Positions 1 to 9,503 of a stretch of 9,503 nucleotides of DNA are shown here, one piece after another. Each line of letters opens with the position of its first letter. The stretch's first letter is position 1. A program made the translations under genes and the position numbers. The notes under the pieces are model-generated. The model made no database searches. It saw nothing but the letters and a program-made list of their open reading frames with translations, and was not told the origin of the DNA. The stretch covers positions 1 through 9,503 of the forward strand of contig JADIML010000167.1 in NCBI GenBank assembly GCA_017694765.1. The letters are read 5' to 3'. Source of the stretch: Candidatus Scybalomonas excrementavium (GTDB lineage: Bacteria > Bacillota > Clostridia > Lachnospirales > Lachnospiraceae).

Positions 1-3000
1 TTCTTTTAAAAGACCAAAAAGAAATACAAGTAGAAAATATTACAAGTAATCATCTTGAAAATGAAACCGTAGAAGTTTCATTTTCAAATTTAGAGCCAGG
101 AAGCTATGAAATACAAGTAAAAGGGGATAAACTTGAAACGTATACACAAGCAATTCAAGTAGAAAAACTTGTAAAAAGTAGAATTCATCTGGAAATGACT
201 CATTTCAACAATGAAAGTTTTGCCAAATTAGAAAATCATGCAGGAACGATTGGATATGGTGATTTTAATCAAGATGGTAAAGTTGATGAGAAAGATAAAG
301 AGGCGTTAATCAAAGCAGTTGATGAAAATCAAGAAGGTAGTCTTTATGATTTAAATGGAGATAATAAATCTACTTTGGTTGATCTTCAATATTTATCTTA
401 TAGCATTGGAGCAAGTAACTTAACTTCAACTGTAGAAAAAATGGCTATTATTCTTCCGGAAAATGTAGCTGTAGAAAATGGTGAAAAAACAGCGGTATCT
501 ATTGATGGAAATGCCAGTGTAACAGCCAAAGATATTGCAACTGCTTTATTAGAAGATAATGGTTCTACATTAGCACTTGCACCAACTGGTACTGGTGAGG
601 CGGCAGTCATTAGTGAAGAAAATCCAGTAGAAGTTAGTTTGGATTTTAGTTCTTCTACCGTGCAGGCAGAAGGACTTACGATTCAATCTCCATCTGATAA
701 TGCTATTCAAGGGGGAACTTTAACCGTTACTTATGTCAATGAAGAAGGAAAAGAAGTAACAGAAACTCTTCCAATAGAACAAAAATCGGCAAAGGCTAGA
801 TTTTCAACAAAAGCAGTTGCAACAGCAGCTACTGTAACAGTAAATGAAGATGGTAGCATTGTAATTAATCTCGGAAAGCAAGTAGCTGTAAAGAGAGTTA
901 CGATTAAAGTAACACAGACAGAAAGCCAGACATTAGCTGAAATTTCAAAAGTTGATTTTGTCAATGATATGGCTGCAAAAATCCCAGCACCAGAGCTTAG
1001 TATACCAACGATTAAGTCTTTCGTTGGAAGTAATCAAACGATTAAACTTACTTGGCAAAAACAGTCAAATGTAACAGGATATGAAGTGAAAGTTACAGAA
1101 TTAGATAGTAGTGGAAAAGTAACTACAAAAAACCAAGTATATAGTTCTAATACAGCTTCTCTTACAATTGATAGTTTTGATGCTGGAAAGAAAGGAAAGC
1201 TAGAAAATTATAAAAGTTATCAAGTAGAAGTGCGCTCTGTCAATGGAAAATGGAGAAGTGACTATTCTAAGAAAGAGATGGTTATGATTGAACCAGTAGA
1301 TGCTCCAGATTCTCCAGAATCTATAACAGTACAAAGTGGATACCGACAACTTACAATTAATTGGAAAGAAACAGATAGTGCGACTTCTTATACGATATAT
1401 TATCGTGTAAAAGGGACAGAAAACTATCAATCTATCTCTAATATTAAGAAAAATTCATATATTTTAACAGATTTAGAAGATGTAAAAACGTATGAAATTT
1501 GTTTGACAGCTTCCAATGATATTGGAACAAGTGAAAAGTCAAGAGTGTATGAAGGAACGACAGTTGATAAAGAATTACCAGTAACTACAAATTATAAATT
1601 GATTAACACTCCAGGGAAAGAAGGAGAAACAACTGCTCATATTACAGATGTTACGTATACTCATGGAGTTGTACCAGCGAATAAGTTTGCCATCGTTGAT
1701 AATAGCTATTCAACAGGTTGGAGATTAGATGACTGGGATGCAGGATATCACTATGGAAATCGTGCTCCAGTTGTTACCTTTGATCAAGAATATGAAATGA
1801 ATCATATCGTTTTAATTCCAGATCCAAATCAGCCATATAGCTATGAAAGTAGAGCGAAACTTACTTATTGGGACGAAAATAACAAAGAGTCTATGATCGA
1901 AGTACAATTCTATAAGGCAACGGACAAACAAGGGAAAGTGTATTATGAATTATGGACACCAAACCCAATTAAGGCTAAGAAAGTTAGAATCCATCTTACA
2001 ACAGGATACAACAGAAAAATTACAATCAATGAATTAAAATTTTATACATATGATAGCATTGAAGGAGAAATCGATACTCTCTTTAAAGATGCAGAAAGAA
2101 TTACATTAAACGATAATGTAACATTAGAGATGATTAAAGATTTACAAAATCGTTTAGAAAAGACGGATCCAGTGAGTGGAGAGAAAAATCCAAAATATGA
2201 TATTTTAACAAGAGTTTTAGAAGAAGCCATTAATATTTATAACAAAAAAGAATTAGGTGCAAGTATTCAAGTCAATACAAAACTTGGTTCTGGAAGAGAT
2301 AATCATTTAAAATTTGCTCGTTCTCTCAACACATGGCAACCACTTGGATATGTAGCAAATTCAGGGGAACAGATAGAAATTGTCGTTGGAGATAGTAGCA
2401 AAAAAATTGGTGACAATAGCAATGTCAGCTTAGTGTTAGCACAATATAAAGCAGAAGTAACAGCTTGGACACAAAAAGTTGCTGATTTAAAAGTAGGTAG
2501 CAATATTGTTACGATTCCAAAAATTGATAATTTATCAAAAGAACAAGGTGGAAACCTTTATTTAAATTACTCTGGAGCTGAGGGAAAACAAATTTCTGTT
2601 CGTATCTTAGGTGGTACAAAGGTTCCAGTTCTTGATTTAAAAGGAGTGACAGACGAAGAAAAACGTATGGAACTCATTGAAAGTTATATGGCTGACTTAG
2701 AAACATATCAAGAAGAAGTACAGGCAAAACATGAAGAACTTCATAAAGGAAATGCAGATTCTAACTGTGATTATGACTATAGTAAAGAAAACTGTATTTT
2801 ACAAGGAACTGATATTGGAACAGAACGTGTTATGTTCTCTGTACCAGGTTCAGAGGTATTAAAAGGTCTTGATGCAAAATTACAAAAAGAAGGCAAGGAC
2901 ATTACAACAGAAAATCGTGCCACTGCTTTAGCTGCTATTTTAGATTCAGCAGATACCATGGTGAACTTATTCTATAATCACAAAGGTTTATCAGAAGATA

Positions 3001-5075
3001 AAGATGCAGGTAGCACAAACCGTATGCCAACTGGAAGATTAAATATTCGATACATGATTATGTTCAATGGAGCATTTATGTATGCAGCTGGACAGCATAT
3101 CGGAATCGGATTTGATAGTGTAACAGGACTCTTTAACTTAGATGATTTTAAAACAAATGCAGATGGTACTTATAAGAGCGGTAACTTATTCGGTTGGGGA
3201 ATTGCTCATGAAATTGGACATGTTATTAACCAAGGTTCTTATGAAGTGGCAGAAGTAACAAATAACTATTATGCACAGCTTGCACAATCACAAGATAACA
3301 ATGAATCTTATCGCATGGATTATAAAAAGGTATATGCAGATGTAACCTCTGGCACAAAAGGAACAAAAGCTACAAATCTTACCATGTATTGGCAGTTACA
3401 TTTAGCATTTGATGATGTTTATAACTATGTAACATATAAGACACATAAAGAGATGTTCGACAATCTCGTTTATGCAAGAATTGACACTTATGCTAGAAAT
3501 ACAGCATTAGCAGATAGCGATACAAATACAGCAATTAAATTACAGCTGAATGGAGATGCAAATAATAATTACATGCGTCTTGCAGCAGCAGCAACTAAGA
3601 CGAACTTATTAGAGTTCTTTGAGGCATGGGGACTTACACCAGATGAAACAACAATCGCTTATGTAAGGCAATTCTCAAAAGAAACAAGAAAAATTCAGTA
3701 TGTAACAGATGATGCAAAAGCATATCGTGTGAAAAACAAAGACAGAGCTTCAGAAATAGTACAAGCAACAAAAAATACAAAGGTAACAGCAACAGCATCT
3801 TATACAAAAAATGATTCGAAAGTTGTTCTTTCATTAGGAACAAACTCCGCAGATAAAGAGTCTTTACTCGGATATGAAATTTATCGAAATGGAGTAGTTG
3901 TAGGATTTGTTGATGCAAAAGAAACAACATTTGAAGATTCCATTCAAACACTGAATAACCGCGTATTTAATTATACAGTTGTTGCATATGATAAGTTCTT
4001 AAATGCCACAGAAGCTGTAAATGTAACACCATTTAAAGTATCTAACGATGGTACTTTTGCTGATAAAACAAATTGGACTGTTACAAGTAACTTACAAAAT
4101 GATACAAAGCAAACTACAACAGTACAAGGTGGAGCGATTGTGGATTGTGAAGATCCAGACCATGATCATTTAGCGAAATCAGCATTAGAATCAACTATTT
4201 TTGATGGAAGTGTAGAGAAAGACTATACAGATACTGCAACTTCAGGAGATGCAACTCTTATTGTCAACTTCAATGAGGAAATCACAATTGCAGGTGTAAA
4301 AGTAGCTACTGCTGGTACAGAAAATCGCATGAATAACTTTAAGATTTCTGTAAGTAAGGATGGAACAAATTGGACAGAAGTAAAATCTGGTCAATTTAAT
4401 TACACAGCGACTGGTTCTGCGATTACATATTTTGATAAAGATGGCGATAGTAAGTTATATACATATGATGCAGCATATGTAAAAATTGAAGCTGTTGGAC
4501 AGTCAAGTATTGCCCTTGCAGAGTTGGATATTTTAGAGCCAGCCGGCGATAATGTAGAATTAGTAGACAATGGAATTGGCTATTTAGCTAAGGATTATAA
4601 ATACGGTCAGAATAAAAAAGATGTCATTCCAGCAGGTTCGTTAATCTTCACAGGAGAGTATAAAGGAAATCCAGCTTATAATGTAGTCTTATTAAAAGAT
4701 CAAAATGGAAAGATTATTAATGGTTCCCAAATTATTTTTGCCGAAGATCCAAAAGATGGACAGCTTGGAGAAATTTCTGCTGGAACATGGATTTACTATG
4801 TACCATCAGCAGAACTTGATAAGGTCAAAGATGTCACATCTGTTATGGCAGAGCTTTATCGAGTACAAAATGCCAATACAAATGACCAAGAGCGTCTTGT
4901 AAGTGATACCTTATATGTCAAAATGCCAGAAGGGAAACCAAGTATTTCTTTAGAAGCTCAAAATGAAGCAAATAGTACGGATAAAGAAGTGAGCAAAGAA
5001 GAAAATACCGAAAGCACAGATAATCAAAAAGAACCAATAAATGAAGTTGTAGAAGATACACAAGAAAATAAATAG
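1..5075 (+). CDS. Large secreted M60-family (enhancin-like) zinc metalloprotease with dockerin-like, FN3 and F5/8C modules; 5' end missing
   Basis: The reading frame is open from base 3 to the TAG at 5073-5075 (1690 residues seen). It is already open before the first ATG at 195, so the gene starts upstream of the window and that ATG is internal. Order by nucleotide: a beta segment (3-190); a dockerin-like module with two calcium loops, DFNQDGKVDEKD (261-296) and DLNGDNKSTLVD (348-383); a beta-rich discoidin-like region (420-980); two FN3 modules (984-1290, 1293-1565); a galactose-binding-like module (about 1590-2055); a helical spacer; the M60 N-terminal beta domain (about 2259-2640); the catalytic domain with HEIGH at 3207-3221 and likely third zinc ligand Glu in EVTNN at 3252, ten residues later, fitting the M60 pattern HExxHx(8-28)E; an FN3-like module (3765-4040); an F5/8C/CBM32-like module (4070-4545); a C-terminal domain (4545-4945); and an acidic low-complexity tail. 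Known M60 enzymes cleave mucin-type and other glycoproteins; a similar target here is inferred. No LPxTG motif is present at the C-terminus. Confidence 0.93.
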   Translation, partial: LLKDQKEIQVENITSNHLENETVEVSFSNLEPGSYEIQVKGDKLETYTQAIQVEKLVKSRIHLEMTHFNNESFAKLENHAGTIGYGDFNQDGKVDEKDKEALIKAVDENQEGSLYDLNGDNKSTLVDLQYLSYSIGASNLTSTVEKMAIILPENVAVENGEKTAVSIDGNASVTAKDIATALLEDNGSTLALAPTGTGEAAVISEENPVEVSLDFSSSTVQAEGLTIQSPSDNAIQGGTLTVTYVNEEGKEVTETLPIEQKSAKARFSTKAVATAATVTVNEDGSIVINLGKQVAVKRVTIKVTQTESQTLAEISKVDFVNDMAAKIPAPELSIPTIKSFVGSNQTIKLTWQKQSNVTGYEVKVTELDSSGKVTTKNQVYSSNTASLTIDSFDAGKKGKLENYKSYQVEVRSVNGKWRSDYSKKEMVMIEPVDAPDSPESITVQSGYRQLTINWKETDSATSYTIYYRVKGTENYQSISNIKKNSYILTDLEDVKTYEICLTASNDIGTSEKSRVYEGTTVDKELPVTTNYKLINTPGKEGETTAHITDVTYTHGVVPANKFAIVDNSYSTGWRLDDWDAGYHYGNRAPVVTFDQEYEMNHIVLIPDPNQPYSYESRAKLTYWDENNKESMIEVQFYKATDKQGKVYYELWTPNPIKAKKVRIHLTTGYNRKITINELKFYTYDSIEGEIDTLFKDAERITLNDNVTLEMIKDLQNRLEKTDPVSGEKNPKYDILTRVLEEAINIYNKKELGASIQVNTKLGSGRDNHLKFARSLNTWQPLGYVANSGEQIEIVVGDSSKKIGDNSNVSLVLAQYKAEVTAWTQKVADLKVGSNIVTIPKIDNLSKEQGGNLYLNYSGAEGKQISVRILGGTKVPVLDLKGVTDEEKRMELIESYMADLETYQEEVQAKHEELHKGNADSNCDYDYSKENCILQGTDIGTERVMFSVPGSEVLKGLDAKLQKEGKDITTENRATALAAILDSADTMVNLFYNHKGLSEDKDAGSTNRMPTGRLNIRYMIMFNGAFMYAAGQHIGIGFDSVTGLFNLDDFKTNADGTYKSGNLFGWGIAHEIGHVINQGSYEVAEVTNNYYAQLAQSQDNNESYRMDYKKVYADVTSGTKGTKATNLTMYWQLHLAFDDVYNYVTYKTHKEMFDNLVYARIDTYARNTALADSDTNTAIKLQLNGDANNNYMRLAAAATKTNLLEFFEAWGLTPDETTIAYVRQFSKETRKIQYVTDDAKAYRVKNKDRASEIVQATKNTKVTATASYTKNDSKVVLSLGTNSADKESLLGYEIYRNGVVVGFVDAKETTFEDSIQTLNNRVFNYTVVAYDKFLNATEAVNVTPFKVSNDGTFADKTNWTVTSNLQNDTKQTTTVQGGAIVDCEDPDHDHLAKSALESTIFDGSVEKDYTDTATSGDATLIVNFNEEITIAGVKVATAGTENRMNNFKISVSKDGTNWTEVKSGQFNYTATGSAITYFDKDGDSKLYTYDAAYVKIEAVGQSSIALAELDILEPAGDNVELVDNGIGYLAKDYKYGQNKKDVIPAGSLIFTGEYKGNPAYNVVLLKDQNGKIINGSQIIFAEDPKDGQLGEISAGTWIYYVPSAELDKVKDVTSVMAELYRVQNANTNDQERLVSDTLYVKMPEGKPSISLEAQNEANSTDKEVSKEENTESTDNQKEPINEVVEDTQENK

Positions 5076-8000
5076 GTTAAAAGTAGCCAAGCCATTTTGG
5101 ATTGGCTACTTTATTTCCAGATGATTTCAGTAGACATTCTATACGCTAAGAAAAAGAAAGGAAAATATATGATAGGTTTAAAGAAACTGAGTATTGCTAT
5201 TGCTTTTATGATAAGTGCTAGCTTATCTATGACATCTATTGTAAAAGCATCTACGAATATAGTTGCAGACAGTTCCATTCATGTATCAGCAAAAGAAGGA
5301 AATGTTCATATTGAAGTAGATCCAACGGATTTACAAGATGTGACAACACTTTGTTTAAAATTCCAAATTTCTCCAAAAATCAGTCAAAATGATATGCAAG
5401 TTAATTTTACAAAAGGGAATGCGAATATTCAAGATTACACACTGCAAGCAGGAGAAGGCGATACAAGCATTTTAAAGATATATCTTTCTGCTTCCAATGA
5501 TTTATTTACAGATAATACGAAAAAAGAAGTTGCGATTCTTACACAATCAACAAATGCAACCGTTTCACAAACTTTTACAGTAGAGCCAGAAGGGCTTGAA
5601 TTTGTTAAAGTTGGTAGTCAAAATACGGAACAAAGAGAAAGTATTTCTGATCATGATAATGTTGCACAGCTTACAGTGAATGGAACACCACCAAAGACAG
5701 AAGAATCACCAGAATCACCAAATAAGAAACCAGAAGTAGAAGATAATAACTCTAGTTCATCTAATAGTGGGTATCGAGAACATATTTTAATGGCAAGCAT
5801 TGGTTATATACCACCACAGACTTATACAGGGAAAGCTATTGAGCCAGAAGTAACGATAAAACATGGAATTTTAACGTTAGAAAAAGATAGAGATTATACC
5901 GTTACTTATAAAAATAATGAGAAAGTTGGAATTGCAACTGCGATTATTCAAGGAAGTGGAAGTTATAGAGGTACTGTTGAAAAGAGATTCTCTATTAAAA
6001 AGGCTCCGATTCGTAACCTAACTTATGGAAAAATTGCAAATCAGGCCTATACGAAAAAAGCAGTAAAACCAAATGTCGTTGTTAAAAATGGTACAACAAC
6101 GTTAAAGAAAGGAACGGATTATACAGTAACTTATAAAAACAACATAAAACGTGGCACAGCGACTGTTGTTGTAAAAGGAAAAGGCAATTACACTGGAACA
6201 AAGAAATTAACGTTTAAAATTGTCAATGCCATAAAAGATGCAAAAGTTGCAACAATTAAAGCACAGACGTATACAGGAAAAGCAATGAAACCAACGATCA
6301 AAGTAACATATGGAAAGAAAACTTTGAAAAAAGGAACGGACTATACATTGACTTACAAAAACAATAAAAAAGTTGGAACAGCAACCGTTGTTATCAAAGG
6401 AAAAGGTCAATACGCTGGAACAAAAACAGTGAAATTTAAAATTGTAAAAAAATCTTAATCGAGTATATTCGCATCAAAGGTTATATTCATATTTCGAAAC
6501 TTATGATACAATAATAGTAAAATTTTAAATTATATAAGTAAAGTACATGATAGTATGATATAGAGCTATTAATTGGAATAGTATAAAGAGAGGTATGAAT
6601 ATAAGTATGATTTTTAGTACAATATGGACTTTTTTTAATGTATTTTTATGGATATTAATTATATATAGTGTTATATGTTACATTAAAAGGAAGAAAAAGT
6701 AATAAAAAACTCTATGGAGCTTCAAAATTGAAGATACCATAGAGTTTTTTATCTTTAGGAAAAGAAAGGCTCTTCCATGGGTGTTTGTAAAAAGTAGTTG
6801 ATTTCTGCACCGATGAAGAAGATTGTCATACAAGCATAGAGCCAGAGCATCAGAATCATAATACTAGCAAGGCTACCATACATATAAGAAAAATTGCTAA
6901 AATGATCGACATAAATCGAAAAGGCAAGAGATAGACCAGTCCAACCGATCGTAGCAAAAATAGCACCGGGAAGTTGTTCGAATAAATAAAGTTTCTTATT
7001 TGGAATAATCGTATAAGTGATACAGAAAAATAAAATCAAAATAATTCCTGCTCCAATAAATCGGAAACTTAAAATAGGATCCAAAATCGTTCCAATAATA
7101 GGTGCTATTTTGATAACATAGCGGTACAAACTATTTCCAAAAATCAAAACGATTAAAATCAGTAGCATGAGAACTGAGAAAATCACCGTATAAAACATAG
7201 AAACAATTCGAATTAAAACATAGTTTCTTGTTTCTCTAATTTCAAAAATTGCGTTAAGACCACGAGTAATTGATAAAATAATACGAGAGGCAGACCATAA
7301 AGCAGTGATAATGGATACGGATAATAAAGTACCATTAATTTTTGCGTAAAGACTTGTAATTAAACTTTCAACAAGAGCATCGGTTTCTTTAGGAACAAAA
7401 GAAAGGATGAACTGTGTAATCATATCTTTACTAATTGGTAAATATTGAATCATAGTAAAGAAAAATAAAATAAAGGGAACAAAAGAGAGGATCGTAAAAA
7501 ATGCCGCTTGAGAAGCAAAGGCAGAAATATGATCCTCTTTATATTTGTTCATAAATGTTTTCAGTCTTATATAACATCGCAGTACTTTCATTTCATGTTC
7601 CTTTCAAAAGTTTTACATGGAATTATAAAAATCTTACCATAGAAAAGAAGAAAAAACAAGGCGGTGGGTTGACAGAGAAAAACATTGTGTTACAATAATA
7701 AAAGTATAAAAATAATATTTTCAAAATGCGAGGAAAATGGTTAGTAGATTATAATTTTCTTTCAGAGAGTTTGTGTCATTGGCTGAAAGCACAGATAAGT
7801 TCAGATTATAATTGAAATTCTCATTGGAGCAGTATCTTGGAAAGAAATAAAGTAAGCAATATAAATAATGGATGCTTTGTTTTTAGTAGAAGATAACGGG
7901 AATTGCACGTTACGCAAAAGAAGTGCTTAAATGTAACTATCTTTTATTTTAGAGAAAATGGAGATAGGAATTTAGGAATTAGGGTGGTACCACGGAACTT

Positions 8001-9503
8001 AGACTTTTCGTCCCTCATTTTATTTCTTTATATATGGATATAAGGAGATAAAATGGGGGCTTTTTTTTCGTGAAAGCATTGAGCAGTGCCTAGCGAGATA
8101 GAAACAGCCTTTAAGCATTGCTTGCAAGGCGTAAAGGCTGTTTCTATCTCGCTGGATAGGGCGAAAGCCCGCGAACGAGATGAAGCAAAGCGAAATCGAG
8201 TGGCACTGTGAAGAGTGTACGAGAGGAAGGAAAGCGATATCAAGTAGGTACTGCGAAAGCAAGCATGAGATGATAGGTAAAAATAGGAGGAAACCAAATG
8301 AAAGAAAAACTTCAGGTGATTAAAGAATCTGCCCTTGCTCAGATTGAAAAAGCGAATGGTCTTGATGCTTTAAACGATATTAAAGTGGCTTTTTTAGGAA
8401 AAAAAGGTGAATTAACACAAGTATTAAAGGGAATGAAAGATGTTTCACCAGAGGATCGTCCAAAAGTTGGACAGATGGTTAATGAAGCAAGAGCAATTAT
8501 TGAAGACTATTTAGCAAAAGAGACAGAAAGTTTAAAGAAAAAACTTCGTGAAGAGAAAATGAAATTAGAAACCATTGACGTGACTCTTCCAGCCAAAAAA
8601 GCAAATATGGGGCATCGTCATCCAAATAGAATTGCTCTTGATGATTTAGAAAGAGTATTCGTTGGAATGGGATATGAAGTGGTAGAAGGACCAGAAGTAG
8701 AATATGATAAATATAACTTTGAAATGTTAAATATTCCAGAAAATCATCCAGCAAAAGACGAACAAGATACGTTCTTTATTACAAAGGATATTTTATTAAG
8801 AACACAGACCTCTCCAGTACAGGCTCGTATTATGGAGAAGGGAAATATGCCAATCCGTATCATTGCACCTGGTAGAGTATTCCGTTCCGATGAAGTAGAT
8901 GCAACTCACTCTCCATCATTCCATCAGGTAGAAGGCTTAGTTGTAGATAAAGGCATTACATTTGCCGATTTAAAAGGAACGTTACAACAGTTTGCAAAAG
9001 AATTTTTTGGAGAGCATACAAAAGTAAAATTCCGTCCTCATCATTTCCCATTTACAGAACCAAGTGCTGAAGTAGATATTACTTGCTTTAAATGTGGTGG
9101 AAAAGGTTGTCGTATGTGTAAAGGAAGTGGCTGGATTGAAATTTTAGGTTGTGGTATGGTACATCCAAATGTATTAAAAGCATGTGGAATCGATCCAGAT
9201 GAATATCAAGGATTTGCTTTTGGTATTGGATTAGAGAGAGTTGCCTTATTAAAATATGAAATTGACGATATGCGTCTTTTATATGAAAATGATGTTCGTT
9301 TCTTAAAACAGTTCTAGGAGGATAGAAAAGATGAATACACCTATTTCATGGATAAAGGCCTATGTGCCAGATCTTGATTGTACAGTTCAAGAATATGTAG
9401 ATAAAATGACACTATCTGGTTCTCACGTAGAATGTGCAGTAGAATTAGATAAAAATTTAGATAAAATTGTAGTTGGACAAATTAAGTCTATCGAAAGACA
9501 TCC

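Overview
The window looks like chromosome from a low-G+C Gram-positive anaerobe, most likely a Clostridia/Lachnospiraceae member. Evidence: A/T-rich codon use, strong AGGAGG-type ribosome binding sites, intrinsic terminators, a T-box riboswitch in front of pheST, and a large mosaic M60 metalloprotease with FN3, discoidin-like and dockerin modules of a kind common in gut and oral Lachnospiraceae. The genus cannot be fixed from the sequence.

Layout. (1) 1-5075, plus strand: the 3' 5 kb of a very large secreted M60-family zinc metalloprotease gene whose start lies outside the window. It carries an internal dockerin-like module, FN3 and galactose-binding-like modules, the HEIGH catalytic site and an acidic tail. 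A hairpin terminator follows at 5080-5112. (2) 5169-6458, plus strand: a secreted protein with a signal peptide, a cohesin-like beta domain, a Pro/Glu/Ser linker and three tandem beta repeat modules. (3) 6459-6754: A/T-rich spacer with a possible 35-residue single-helix membrane protein and a bidirectional terminator. (4) 6755-7591, minus strand: a YihY/BrkB-family integral membrane protein with its own promoter. (5) 7669-8297: a sigma-A promoter with extended -10, then a T-box leader whose specifier codon (TTC), acceptor-binding bulge (TGGT), antiterminator and terminator can all be traced. Between the T-box terminator and pheS lies an unexpected G+C-rich, highly structured element at 8084-8208. 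(6) 8298-9317 pheS and 9331-9503 the start of pheT, plus strand.

How the parts fit. The protease and its neighbour make a plausible extracellular pair: a dockerin-like module in one and a cohesin-like domain in the other suggest that the small protein could dock the protease or sister enzymes outside the cell. This is inference, because the cohesin-like call rests on fold-level pattern only. pheST is an ordinary aminoacylation operon controlled by uncharged tRNA-Phe. The palindromic element in its leader is the least explained piece of DNA here and resembles a small intergenic repeat or MITE-like insertion.
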